64,000 nt of DNA from assembly GCF_018069625.1 (NCBI RefSeq), contig NZ_CP072941.1, positions 5,270,001-5,334,000 of the forward strand, written 5' to 3'. The position numbers were made by a program, and so were the translations under genes. The stretch comes from Streptomyces yatensis. Lineage in GTDB: Bacteria; Actinomycetota; Actinomycetes; Streptomycetales; Streptomycetaceae. The notes beneath the pieces were generated by a model, which had not been told where the DNA came from, did no database searches, and worked only from the letters and a program-made list of their open reading frames with translations. Below, piece after piece: positions 26,559 to 36,600 of this stretch (its first letter is position 1; every line of letters begins with the position of its first letter).

Positions 26559-27866
26559 TCAGTCGGCCAGGGGAAGTTGGACGACCAGCAGTTTTCCGGC
26601 CATGGTGACGCCGCCGTCCATGGCCACGGCCAGATGGTCCGCGTAGACATGCGGACCCTCGACGGCGGGGGTGCCGCCGTCCTCGCCGTCCTCGGAGCCG
26701 ACCTCGCCGAGCAGATACGGAATGGGGCTGTGGCCGTGGACGATGCGCTCCCCGCCGTAGGTGTCGAGCAATTCGCGGGCCGCCAGGGGTCCGGAGTCCT
26801 CGTCGCGGAAGGCGAACCGCTTGGTGAATTTGCGGAACAGGTCCCAGCACTCGTCGGCGTCGCTGCGCTGGAGCGTCTCGGTGACGGTGTCGTTGACGGC
26901 CTCGATCGAGTCGCCGTAATCCAGATAGGCGGTGGTGTCGGAGTGGACCAGCAGATGCCCGTCCTCCTCCGCCATCGCGTCCAGCCGGGACATCCACTGG
27001 AGGTGGTGGTCCTCCAGCCGCTCCATGTCGCTGCGCTGGCCGCCGTTGAGCAGCCAGGCGGCCTGGAAGGAGGCGGTTCCGGCACCGGAGTTGACGGGCG
27101 TGTCGCCGAACCGCTTGGCGCCGATCAGCAGCAGCTCGTGATTGCCCATCAGCGCCTTGCAGTAGCCGCCCGCGGCCGCGGCCTCGGCGGAGAGCTGCAT
27201 GACCAGGTCGATGACGCCGATGCCGTCCGGGCCGCGGTCGGTGAAGTCACCGAGGAACCACAACCGGGCGTTGCCCGCGGCCCAGTTGCCCTTGGGGTCG
27301 ATCAGGCCCTCGGCGGCGAGCGCCTCGCGCAGCTCGTCGTGGTAGCCGTGGACATCGCCCACGACGTACAGCGGGCCGGGCCCCTCGTCCTCGGCGAGCG
27401 GGCCGTGTTCGGGCTCGGGCACCGGGGTGAGCGCGACGGTGGGGCGGTCCTGCGCCGGGACGAGCGGCATGTCCGGGATGGTGTGCCCCGGGCCCATGAC
27501 CGGGAGCCGCTCGGTCGGGGTGTACTCGGCGGGCGGCGGCGCGGCGGGCGCGGGCGCCTCAGGAGCCCCCGGCGCGGGCACCCCTGGAGCCGGCGCTCCG
27601 GGCGCGGGAGCCCCCGGCGCGGGAGCCCCGGGAGCGGGCGCGGGCGGTGGTACGGGCGCGGCGGGGCCCGGCGCCGCGGGCGCGGGCCCGGGCGGTACGG
27701 CTCCGGGCGCGACCATGCTGGGCGGGGTGAACGACCCGTACGCCGGCATGGGCGAGGTGGGCGCCCCCTGCGGGGACACGGGCGTGGTGGGCGCCCCGTA
27801 CGCGGGCACGGGTGGGATCGCAGCCGTGGTCCCTGCCGTGGCTTCCAGACCGGCCCCCTGAGTCAT
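26559..27866 (-). CDS. PPP-type (lambda-like) serine/threonine protein phosphatase with Pro-rich N-terminus
   Basis: 435 residues. The start at 27866 is chosen for its GGAGGGG site; an ATG at 27881 is possible. Residues 1-130 are low complexity with a tandem PAPGA pentapeptide block. The metallophosphoesterase domain starts after about residue 170: GDVHGYHDEL, GDFTDRGPDG, GNHELLL, then a late HSDTTAYLD and GHSPIPYLLG, which supply the two-metal centre of PPP phosphatases. It would dephosphorylate Ser/Thr residues or dinucleotide substrates. The disordered head may tether it to partners. Confidence 0.88.
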   Translation of the reverse strand: MTQGAGLEATAGTTAAIPPVPAYGAPTTPVSPQGAPTSPMPAYGSFTPPSMVAPGAVPPGPAPAAPGPAAPVPPPAPAPGAPAPGAPAPGAPAPGVPAPGAPEAPAPAAPPPAEYTPTERLPVMGPGHTIPDMPLVPAQDRPTVALTPVPEPEHGPLAEDEGPGPLYVVGDVHGYHDELREALAAEGLIDPKGNWAAGNARLWFLGDFTDRGPDGIGVIDLVMQLSAEAAAAGGYCKALMGNHELLLIGAKRFGDTPVNSGAGTASFQAAWLLNGGQRSDMERLEDHHLQWMSRLDAMAEEDGHLLVHSDTTAYLDYGDSIEAVNDTVTETLQRSDADECWDLFRKFTKRFAFRDEDSGPLAARELLDTYGGERIVHGHSPIPYLLGEVGSEDGEDGGTPAVEGPHVYADHLAVAMDGGVTMAGKLLVVQLPLAD

Positions 27867-28097
27867 CGACCCCTCCACCATCACGCCGCCGTCCCACCTT
27901 GTGGACCTTGCCTGGTCGACGGCGGTCCGCGGTGTCGTCCGCCCATCATAGGAATGACCGTGAGGGCTTGTGACGCACCAGGGTGCCGTCAATCGGTGCT
28001 CGCTCCTGCTTGGTCGGACTTTTATCCCGGATTGGCCCGGTAGGGGAAGCCCATTGGCCTCAGGTCCTCCTCGGGTCATCCTTGAGTCGCCCTCAGG

Positions 28098-29198
28098 TCA
28101 GCCTCCGGCACGACTGCGCGGGGCGCTGACGGTCGTACGCGGCGGACGGCGCTGTGACGACGTCCGCACGATCAATTCGGTGGGTATGACCTGCTCGACT
28201 GGGTGGTCGGTATCAAGGCCCTCGATGGCGTCGATGAGCAACTGTACGACCGCCGTGCCGATCCGGCGGGGTTTGAGTGAGAGGGTCGTGATGGGCGGCT
28301 CGGTGGTGCGGTAGACGGTCGATTCGCTGCAGCACACCAGCAGCAGATCGTCCGGGACGCGCAGTCCGTAGCGGCGGGCGGCGGCGAGCAGATCGGTGCC
28401 GTTGGGGTCGAAGAGGCCGTAGACCGCGTCGGGGCGGTCGGGGCGGGCGAGCAGCCGGTCGGCGGCGACGGCACCGGCACAAGGGTCGTGGGCCGGGTAC
28501 GCCTCATAGACCGGATCCTGTCCCACGCGTTCGCACCACCGCAGATACGCCGTGGTGGACAAGCGGGTGTAGGTGTCGGTGGACGTCCCGGTGAGCAGTC
28601 CGATCCGGCGGGCGCCGGCCTCGGCGAGATGGTCGAGCAGTCCGAGCACCGCCGCCTCGTGGTCGTTGTCGACCCAGGCGGTGACGGGGAGCGCGCCGGC
28701 CGGGCGGCCGTCGCTGACGACGGGGATGCCCTGGCGTAAGAGCTCGGTGACGACCGGATCGTGGTCGGAGGGGTCGATCACCACGGTGCCGTCGAGGGCG
28801 ACGTTGGACCACACGTCGTGGCGGGAGGTGGCGGGGAGGATGACGAGGGCGTAGCCGCGGGCCAGCGCGGCGGAGGTGGCGGCTCGCGCCATCTCGGCGA
28901 AGTAGGCGAACTCGGTGAAGGTGAAAGGTTCATCCCCGTACGTGGTCACGGTCAGGCCGATGAGGCCGGACTTGCCGGTACGGAGGGTGCGGGCCGCTGC
29001 GGACGGGCGGTAGCCCAGCCGCTCGGCGACCTCGCGGACATGGCGGCGGGTGGCCTCCGGGAGCCGGCCCTTGCCGTTGAGCGCGTCGGAGACGGTCGTG
29101 ATCGAGACCCCGGCGGCGGCGGCCACGTCCCGGATGCCCGCCCGCCCTAACCGGCGGCCGGCCGACCGGCTCACCTGGTGCTTCCCTGCTGCTGTCAT
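28098..29198 (-). CDS. LacI-family regulator with a TTA codon
   Basis: 366 residues. The helix-turn-helix and hinge are IRDVAAAAGVSITTVSDALN through RLGYRPSAAARTLRTGKSG; the remainder is the sugar-binding-protein-like effector domain. The N-terminus has an extra 20 residues, including codon 17, TTA (29148-29150), so expression may depend on the bldA tRNA. The ATG at 29198 lacks a good ribosome-binding site, leaving the exact start uncertain. No sugar transporter or catabolic gene is adjacent, so its regulon lies elsewhere. It is divergent from hisC. Confidence 0.9.
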   Translation of the reverse strand: MTAAGKHQVSRSAGRRLGRAGIRDVAAAAGVSITTVSDALNGKGRLPEATRRHVREVAERLGYRPSAAARTLRTGKSGLIGLTVTTYGDEPFTFTEFAYFAEMARAATSAALARGYALVILPATSRHDVWSNVALDGTVVIDPSDHDPVVTELLRQGIPVVSDGRPAGALPVTAWVDNDHEAAVLGLLDHLAEAGARRIGLLTGTSTDTYTRLSTTAYLRWCERVGQDPVYEAYPAHDPCAGAVAADRLLARPDRPDAVYGLFDPNGTDLLAAARRYGLRVPDDLLLVCCSESTVYRTTEPPITTLSLKPRRIGTAVVQLLIDAIEGLDTDHPVEQVIPTELIVRTSSQRRPPRTTVSAPRSRAGG

Positions 29199-29603
29199 GG
29201 CCAGCCGATAGTAGGGCTCGGGTGGGAGGGTTGCGCGATTCCGCCATCGGTATTCGGAAGGCACGTTTCTGCATGAACGCCTCCGCCAATTCCCTTGGAA
29301 GTGAAGCCAGTTGGGGGATCCACCGGGCCTCTGGTCGCCCCTGGCATATCCACGCCTGCTGATTGATACATGTCTCGAAGAGGTCTCAACTCACCTGCAC
29401 GGGTGATGCGCGCCACGGCGCTCGCCACCGGCGCGCGCGGAAAAGCGGGGCGCTCCCCCCGGTCGGTACGCGGGCGCCGGGGGCGGGTACGCGGCGGCGC
29501 CCGGCGGGTACGCGAGACGGGGGAATCCTCATAAGGTGTGCAGTATTGCCGTGTGCGAACGCTGTGCACGGTCCGGGACAGGATGGGTCGAGGAGGACTG
29601 TCG
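29199..29603. other. 405-bp intergenic region between lacI-type gene and hisC
   Basis: No gene is visible. The interval has an AT-richer part (29220-29410) likely to hold the two divergent promoters, then a stretch with recurrent GGGTACGCGG units (29463-29515) like those elsewhere in this window. CATAAGGTGTGCAGTATTG at 29530-29548 precedes hisC. Confidence 0.4.
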
Positions 29604-30683
29604 GTGACCGAGAAGAGCCCCAAGCTGCGTGCCGCGCTGGACGGCATTCCGACGTACAAGCCCGGCAAGCCGGCCGCCACGGGGGGTTCCCTGGGCTTCA
29701 AGCTGTCCTCGAACGAGAACCCCTATCCGCCGCTGGCCGGGGTGCTGGAGACCGTGGCGGACGCCGCCGCGTCCCTGAACCGCTACCCGGACCTCGCCTG
29801 CACCGCGCTGATCGCCGAGCTCGCGGAGCGCTTCGATGTGCCGCTGGAGCATCTGGCGACCGGAACCGGTTCGGTCGGCATGGCCCAGCAGCTGGTCCAG
29901 TCCACGGCGGGGCCGGGCGATGAGGTGATCTACGCCTGGCGGTCCTTCGAGGCCTATCCGATCATCACTCAGATCGCGGGCGCGACCTCGGTGCAGGTTC
30001 CGCTGACCGATGACGAGGTCCACGATCTGGACGCGATGGCCGATGCGATCACCGACCGCACCCGGCTGATTTTCGTCTGTAACCCCAACAATCCGACCAG
30101 CACCGTCGTGCGCCGGGCCGAGCTGGAGCGGTTCCTGGACCGGGTGCCGTCCGATGTGCTGGTGGTGCTGGACGAGGCGTACAACGAGTTCATCCAGGAC
30201 GAGCGGGTCCCCAACGGCGTCGACCTCTACCGCGACCGGCCGAACGTCTGTGTGCTGCGCACCTTCTCCAAGGCCTACGGCCTGGCCGGGCTGCGGGTCG
30301 GCTTCGCGATCGCCCATGAGCCGGTGGCGGCGGCGCTGCGCAAGACCGCGGTGCCGTTCGGTGTCAGCCAGCTCGCCCAGGACGCGGCGGTGGCCTCGCT
30401 GCGCAGCGAGGACGCGCTGCGCGAGCGGGTGGACGCGCTGGTCACCGAGCGGGGCCGGGTGTGGGAGGCGCTGACCGCCCAGGGGTGGACGGTCCCGGAC
30501 TGCCAGGCGAACTTCGTCTGGCTGCGGCTGGGGGAGCGCACGCTCGACTTCGCGGCGGCGTGCGAGGCGGCGGGCGTGGTGATCCGTCCGTTCCCGGGCG
30601 AGGGGGTGCGGGTGACGATCGGCGAGCGCGAGGCGAACGAGATCTTCCTGCGGACGGCGGAGGAGTTCCGCAAGGAGCTCTGA
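29604..30683 (+). CDS. hisC: Histidinol-phosphate aminotransferase (HisC-type)
   Basis: 359 residues from the GTG at 29604, which has a perfect AGGAGG eight bases upstream. This is a class I/II PLP aminotransferase with SSNENPYPP near the start, [19 protein letters not shown] and the lysine block [15 protein letters not shown], all typical of HisC. It makes histidinol phosphate from imidazole acetol phosphate. No other his gene is near, so it may be a second copy or one used for aromatic amino acids (the family also accepts phenylalanine and tyrosine). It is monocistronic. Confidence 0.88.
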   Translation: MTEKSPKLRAALDGIPTYKPGKPAATGGSLGFKLSSNENPYPPLAGVLETVADAAASLNRYPDLACTALIAELAERFDVPLEHLATGTGSVGMAQQLVQSTAGPGDEVIYAWRSFEAYPIITQIAGATSVQVPLTDDEVHDLDAMADAITDRTRLIFVCNPNNPTSTVVRRAELERFLDRVPSDVLVVLDEAYNEFIQDERVPNGVDLYRDRPNVCVLRTFSKAYGLAGLRVGFAIAHEPVAAALRKTAVPFGVSQLAQDAAVASLRSEDALRERVDALVTERGRVWEALTAQGWTVPDCQANFVWLRLGERTLDFAAACEAAGVVIRPFPGEGVRVTIGEREANEIFLRTAEEFRKEL

Positions 30684-30756
30684 GCCTTGCCTGAGTCTTG
30701 GAGCGGCTGAGCCTGAGCCTCGGAGCCTGAAGCCTGAGCCTCGGAGCGCCTGGGCC
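30681..30756 (+). repeat. Stop-anchored irregular repeat (hisC end)
   Basis: From the hisC TGA onward the sequence is built of TGAGCC-type units; CCTGAGCCTCGGAGC occurs twice exactly. TGA recurs about seven times in the block. Confidence 0.65.
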
Positions 30757-30937
30757 CCGTAAGGGGCTGTGAGCCCCGCCCGGGCCCTGGGCGTGACCCC
30801 GCCCGAGCCCCCCGTGGGCGCGCAAGGGGCCCATCGGCCCCTCCGTAAGGTGCGCAGCATACCCAGACGTGCCCCATTCGCCCCCTCCCACCCCCTGTGG
30901 GAGGGGGCGAAGCCATGTGCGTATCATTGCTTGTGAA

Positions 30938-30953
30938 TGTGAATACGTTCACA
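30938..30953. promoter_or_regulatory. Rex operator (ROP) upstream of cydA
   Basis: TGTGAATACGTTCACA is a perfect TGTGAA-N4-TTCACA dyad matching the operator of the NADH-sensing repressor Rex. A second overlapping dyad, CTTGTGAA ten bases TTCACAAG (30930-30955), shares the right half. It lies 41 bp before the cydA GTG. In Streptomyces, Rex represses cydABCD when the NADH/NAD+ ratio is low and derepresses under oxygen limitation. Confidence 0.93.
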
Positions 30954-30994
30954 AGCTCGTTCGCGGGCAGGCACGACCGTAAGGAGAGATTCAG

Positions 30995-32602
30995 GTGAAT
31001 CTGGCTCTGGCGCCGGAGACGCTCGCCCGATGGCAGTTCGGCATCACCACCGTCTACCACTTCCTCTTCGTGCCACTGACGATCTCCCTCGCCGCGATCA
31101 CGGCGGGTCTGGAGACCGCCTGGGTCCGCACGGGCAAGGAGAAGTACTTCCACGCCACCAAGTTCTGGGGCAAGCTCTTCCTGATCAATATCGCGATGGG
31201 TGTGGTCACCGGCATCGTGCAGGAGTTCCAGTTCGGCATGAACTGGTCGGACTACTCCCGCTTCGTCGGTGATGTCTTCGGTGCCCCGCTCGCGATGGAG
31301 GCCCTGCTGGCCTTCTTCTTCGAGTCCACCTTCATAGGTCTGTGGATCTTCGGCTGGGACAAGCTGCCCAAGAAGATCCACTGCGCCTGCATCTGGATCG
31401 TCTCGATCGGCACGATCCTCTCGTCGTACTTCATCCTGGCCGCCAACTCCTGGATGCAGCACCCGACCGGCTACACCATCGACAAGGCCACCGGAAAGGC
31501 CCAGCTCACCGACATCTGGGCGGTGCTGACCCAGAACACCACCCTCGTCGTGGTCTTCCACACCCTGACCGCGGCCTTCCTCACCGGCGCCGCCTTCATC
31601 ATCGGCATCTCCTCCTTCCATCTGCTGCGGGCCAAGCGCCGCCGGGAGCGTGGCGAGGAGCTGGGTGAGCAGCGGAAGAAGCAGATCGGGGCGATGCGGG
31701 CCTCGCTGCGGGTGGGCCTGGTCGTCGCGGTCATCGCGGGGATCGGCACGGCGCTCAGCGGTGACCAGCTCGGCAAGGTGATGTTCGAGCAGCAGCCGAT
31801 GAAGATGGCGGCGGCCGAGGCGCTGTGGGACACCCAGGCGCCCGCGCCCTTCTCGGTCTTCGCCGTCGGCGATGTCAGCAAGGGCCACAACAGCGTCGAG
31901 CTGGAGGTCCCCGCCGCGCTCTCCTTCCTGGCGCACAGCAACTTCACCGACGCCGTCCCCGGGATCAATGACATCGCCCAGCGGGAGGCCGACGCCTACG
32001 GCGGGCAGCCCGATGACTACATCCCCAGCATTTTCATGACCTTCTGGGGCTTCCGGCTGATGATCGGCTTCGGCATGACCTCGTTCGTCGCCGGGCTGAT
32101 CGGGCTGTGGACGACCCGGCGCAAGCGGTGGCTGGCGCCCGCCTTCCGCACCGGCGAGGACGAGGTGCCCCGGCTCATGCTCACCAAGAAGCGCGAAATG
32201 AGCCCGCTGCTGTCCACCTGGTCCTGGCGGATCGGCATCCTCACCATGGGCTTCCCGCTGATCGCCAACTCCTTCGGCTGGATCTTCACCGAGATGGGCC
32301 GGCAGCCCTGGGTGGTCTACGGGCTGATGAAGACCGCCGACGCGGTCTCCCCCGGGGTCAGCCGGACCGAGGTGCTGATCTCCCTCGGCGTCTTCACGCT
32401 GCTGTACGGGGTGCTCGCGGTGATCGAGGTGCGGCTGCTGACCAAGTACGCCAAGGCCGGACCGGACACCGCCGAGAAGCCGCCCGCCAAGGACCCGAAG
32501 CTGCGGCTGCCCTCGGGCGGTCCGGGTGGCCCGGGCGGTCCGGACGGCGGGTCCGCCGCCGAGGACGAGGACGCCGACAAGCCGCTGACCTTCGCGTACT
32601 GA
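30995..32602 (+). CDS. cydA: Cytochrome bd ubiquinol/menaquinol oxidase subunit I
   Basis: 535 residues from a GTG with AAGGAGAG upstream. Subunit I of cytochrome bd carries haems b558, b595 and d. The N-terminal His in HFLFVPLTI, the ALLAFFFESTFIGLWIFGW helix, and HTLTAAFLTG are the recognised haem-ligand helices. The quinol-binding Q-loop is of the short actinobacterial type. About nine membrane helices are visible, and the C-terminal tail is Gly/Pro/Asp-rich. First gene of cydA-cydB-cydCD, controlled by Rex. The oxidase reduces oxygen to water at high affinity with menaquinol. Confidence 0.97.
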   Translation: MNLALAPETLARWQFGITTVYHFLFVPLTISLAAITAGLETAWVRTGKEKYFHATKFWGKLFLINIAMGVVTGIVQEFQFGMNWSDYSRFVGDVFGAPLAMEALLAFFFESTFIGLWIFGWDKLPKKIHCACIWIVSIGTILSSYFILAANSWMQHPTGYTIDKATGKAQLTDIWAVLTQNTTLVVVFHTLTAAFLTGAAFIIGISSFHLLRAKRRRERGEELGEQRKKQIGAMRASLRVGLVVAVIAGIGTALSGDQLGKVMFEQQPMKMAAAEALWDTQAPAPFSVFAVGDVSKGHNSVELEVPAALSFLAHSNFTDAVPGINDIAQREADAYGGQPDDYIPSIFMTFWGFRLMIGFGMTSFVAGLIGLWTTRRKRWLAPAFRTGEDEVPRLMLTKKREMSPLLSTWSWRIGILTMGFPLIANSFGWIFTEMGRQPWVVYGLMKTADAVSPGVSRTEVLISLGVFTLLYGVLAVIEVRLLTKYAKAGPDTAEKPPAKDPKLRLPSGGPGGPGGPDGGSAAEDEDADKPLTFAY

Positions 32603-32617
32603 CGGCCGGAGAGAATC

Positions 32618-33619
32618 ATGAACCTTCACGACTTCTGGTTTCTGCTGATCGCCTTCCTGTGGACGGGCTACTTCTTCCTGGAGGGCTTCGACTTCGGCAT
32701 CGGCGTGCTGACCAAGCTGCTCGCCCGCGACCGCACCGAGCGCCGGGTCCTGATCAACACGATCGGGCCGGTGTGGGACGGCAATGAGGTCTGGCTGATC
32801 ACGGCGGCCGGTGGGACCTTCGCCGCCTTCCCCGACTGGTACGCGACGCTCTTCAGCGGCTTCTATCTGCCGCTGCTGGCCATCCTGGTCTGCCTGATCG
32901 TGCGCGGTGTCGCCTTCGAGTACCGGCACAAGCGCCCCGAGGACCGCTGGCAGCGCAACTGGGAGCATGCGATCTTCTGGTGCTCGCTGCTGCCCGCGTT
33001 CCTGTGGGGCGCGATCTTCGCCAACCTGGTGCACGGGGTGCCGATCGGCCGGGACGGGAACTACGCGGGCGGTCTGCCGGACCTGATCACGCCGTACGCG
33101 CTGCTGGGCGGGGTGGTCACGCTGGTGCTGTTCACCTTCCACGGCGCCGTCTTCGCCGCGCTCAAGACGTCCGGGGACATCCGGACGAGGGCACGGCGGT
33201 ATGCGACCGGGCTCGGGCTGGCGACCGTCGTGGTCGCGGTGCCGTTCCTGGTCTGGACGCAGAGCGACAGCGGGAACGCCCGCAGTCTGGTGGCGGTCGT
33301 CATCGCCGTCCTGGCGCTCGCCGTGGCCCTGGTCATGAACCGGCGGGGGCGCGAGGGGTGGGCGTTCGGGCTGTCCGGTGTGGCCGTCGCGGCGGCCGTC
33401 GCGATGCTCTTCCTGGCCCTGTTCCCCGACGTCATGCCCTCCTCGCTGGACCCGAAGTGGAGCCTGACGGCGGCGAACGCGGCCTCCAGCCCCTATACGC
33501 TCAAGATCATGACGTGGGTCGGGGTGATCATGATGCCGCTGATCATGGCCTACCAGGCGTGGACGTACTGGGTCTTCCGTAAGCGCATCGGTACCCGGCA
33601 CATCCCCGCCGCCCACTGA
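32618..33619 (+). CDS. cydB: Cytochrome bd oxidase subunit II
   Basis: 333 residues starting 15 bp after cydA, with GGAGAG before the ATG. It opens with the family signature FWFLLIAFLWTGYFFLEGFD and IGPVWDGNEVWLITAAGGTFAAFP, and has eight or nine membrane helices. CydB pairs with CydA to form the oxidase core. The stop is 12 bp before the cydCD start, consistent with one operon. Confidence 0.97.
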   Translation: MNLHDFWFLLIAFLWTGYFFLEGFDFGIGVLTKLLARDRTERRVLINTIGPVWDGNEVWLITAAGGTFAAFPDWYATLFSGFYLPLLAILVCLIVRGVAFEYRHKRPEDRWQRNWEHAIFWCSLLPAFLWGAIFANLVHGVPIGRDGNYAGGLPDLITPYALLGGVVTLVLFTFHGAVFAALKTSGDIRTRARRYATGLGLATVVVAVPFLVWTQSDSGNARSLVAVVIAVLALAVALVMNRRGREGWAFGLSGVAVAAAVAMLFLALFPDVMPSSLDPKWSLTAANAASSPYTLKIMTWVGVIMMPLIMAYQAWTYWVFRKRIGTRHIPAAH

Positions 33620-33631
33620 CGCTCGGGTGGT

Positions 33632-36600
33632 GTGTTTCACGTGAAACCAATCGATCCCCGGCTGCTGCGGTACGCACGGGCCACCCGGTTCTTCCTGGTC
33701 GCCTCCGTGGCGCTGGGCCTGGCCGGAGCGGGTCTGGTCATCGCGCAGGCGATGCTGATCGCCGAGATCGTGGTGGGTGCCTTCCAGCGGGGCGAGGACG
33801 TGGGGGCGCTGACGCTTCCACTGGGGCTGCTGGCGCTGGTCGCCGTCGGCCGGGCGGTCGTCTCCTGGCTGACCGAGCTGGCCGCCCATCGGGCCGGCGC
33901 GGCGGTCAAGTCGGAGCTGCGGCTGCGACTGGTGGAACGGGCCGTGCGGCTCGGGCCGAGCTGGCTGGACTCCCAGCGGACCGGTGAACTCACCACCCTC
34001 GCCACCCGGGGCATCGACGCGCTGGACGACTACTTCGCGCGCTATCTGCCCCAATTGGGGCTGGCCGTGGTGGTGCCGGTGGCGGTGCTCGCCCGGATCG
34101 TCACCGCGGACTGGATCTCCGCGCTGATCATCGTCGCCACGCTGCCGCTGATCCCGCTGTTCATGATGCTCATCGGCTGGGCCACCCAGTCCCGGATGGA
34201 CCGCCAGTGGCGGCTGCTGTCCCGGCTGTCCGGGCACTTCCTCGATGTCGTCGCCGGACTGCCGACCCTCAAGGTCTTCGGCCGGGCGAAGGCCCAGGCG
34301 GCCTCGATCCGCGCGATCACGGCCGACTACCGGCGGGCCACGCTCAAGACGCTGCGGCTGGCCTTCCTGTCCTCCCTGGCCCTGGAACTGCTCTCCACCG
34401 TGTCGGTCGCCCTGGTCGCGGTCGACATCGGGATGCGGCTGGTGCACGGCGAGATGGACCTCTTCACCGGGCTCGTGGTGCTGGTGCTCGCCCCTGAGGC
34501 GTACCTGCCGCTGCGGCAGGTGGGCGCGCAGTACCACGCGGCGGCGGAGGGGCTGGCGGCGGCGGACGAGGTGTTCGCGGTGCTGGAGCGCGAGCCCTCG
34601 AACGTCGGCGGTTCGCCGGCAACCGATGTCCGGGTGGCGCCCGATGTCCGGGCGGCACTCGATGCCTCGGTGGCCCCCGAGGCCCGGGTGACCCCCGACG
34701 CCTGGGCGGCCCCCGACGCCTGGGCGGCCCCCGAGGCCCGGGTGGCCCCCGAGGCCTGGGCGGCCCCCGAGGCCCGGGTGGCCCCTGACGCCCGGAGCGC
34801 CGCGCTCACGCTGGACGGGCTGGTGGTTCGCCACCCCGGGCGCGGCGAACCGTCCCTCACCCGGACCTCGTTCGAGATCCGTCCGGGGGAGACGGTCGCC
34901 GTCGTGGGCCCCAGCGGTGCCGGGAAGTCGACGCTGCTGAACGCCGTGCTGGGCTTCGCGGCACCGGACGAGGGCCGGGTGCTGATCGGGGGCCGCGACC
35001 TGGCCGGGCTGGACCCGGAGAGCTGGCGGCGGCAGATCGCCTGGGTGCCCCAGCGCCCGTATCTCTTCGCCGGGACCATCGCGGAGAACGTCCGGCTGGC
35101 CCGGCCGGACGCCGATGACGCGGCGGTACGGGCCGCCCTGCGGGACGCGGACGCACTGCGCTTCGTCTCCGCGCTTCCGGACGGGATCGAGTCCCGGCTC
35201 GGAGAGATGGGCGCCGGGCTCTCCGCGGGCCAGCGGCAGCGGATCGCCCTGGCGCGCGCCTTCATGGCCGACCGGCCGGTGCTGCTGCTGGACGAGCCGA
35301 CGGCGAATCTGGACGGCGAGACGGAGGCATCGGTCGTCGAGGCGGTGCGGCGGCTGGCCGAGGGCCGCACGGTGCTGCTGGTGGTCCACCGCCCGGCGCT
35401 GCTTCCGCTGGCTGACCGCGTGCTGCGGCTGCCGGGGCCGGATGCTTCTGGCGGACCGGTCCTCCTGCCCGATGTTGCTGGTGGGCCGGTGCTCCTGCCG
35501 GACGCTTCCGGTGGACCTGCTCTCCTGTCCGAGGCTTCCGGCGGGCCGGTGCTCCTGCCGGACGCTTCCGGTGGACCTGCTCTCCGGCCCGAGGCTTCTG
35601 GCGGACCGGTCCTCCCGCCGGACGCTCTGCGCGAGTCGGCGTTGGGGGGTGGCGTGCGCCCGGGGCCGACCGTCTCTCTCCGGCCCGTGACCGCGCCGGG
35701 CGGACCGGTCGCGTCGCGGAACTCGGCTGCGTCGCGTCGCTCGGCCGCACGTCCGCGCCGAGGCGCGCTGGCGCGGGTGCGGGGCGCCGCGCGCGGAGGC
35801 CGCGGCCGGTTCGGGCTGGCGCTGCTGCTCGGGAGCCTCGCCCTGCTGAGCGCGGTCGGGCTGATGGCCGTCTCCGGTTGGCTGATCTCCCGGGCCGCGC
35901 AGCAGCCGCCCGTCCTCTATCTGATGGTGGCCGTCACCGCGACGCGGGCGTTCGGGATCGGCCGGGCCGTCTTCCGCTACGCCGAGCGTCTGGTCTCGCA
36001 TGACGCCGTGCTGCGGGTGCTGGCCGAGCTGAGGGTCGCCGTCTACCGGCGGCTGGAGCGGCTGGCGCCCGCCGGACTCGGCCGGACGCGCCGCGGCGAT
36101 CTGCTCTCCCGGCTGGTGGCCGATGTGGACGCCGTCCAGGACTACTTCCTGCGCTGGCTGCTGCCCGTCGGTACCGCCCTGACCGTCGGCGTGGCCTCGG
36201 TGGGCTTCCTCACCTGGGTGCTGCCCGAGGCCGGGGCCGTGCTGGCGGCGGGGCTGCTGGTGGCGGGGGTCGCGGTGCCCGTCGTGTCCGGGGCGCTCGC
36301 GCGGCGGGCGGAGCGCCGGCTGGCCCCGGCGCGCGGTGCCCTGTCGGCGCAGGTCGTCGATCTGCTGGCCGGGGCCGCCGAGTTGACCGTCGCGGGCGCG
36401 CTGCCGCGTCGGCTGGACGCGGTACGCCGGGCCGATGGGGCGCTCACCGGGATCGCCCGGCGGGCGGCGGCCGCCGCAGGCACCGGTGCCGGGCTGTCCG
36501 CACTGGTCTGCGGGCTGACCGTGGCGGCCGCGGCGTGGGTGGGAGTGCCGGCCGTGGCGGACGGCCGGATCCACGGGGTGTGGCTGGCGGTCGTGGTGCT

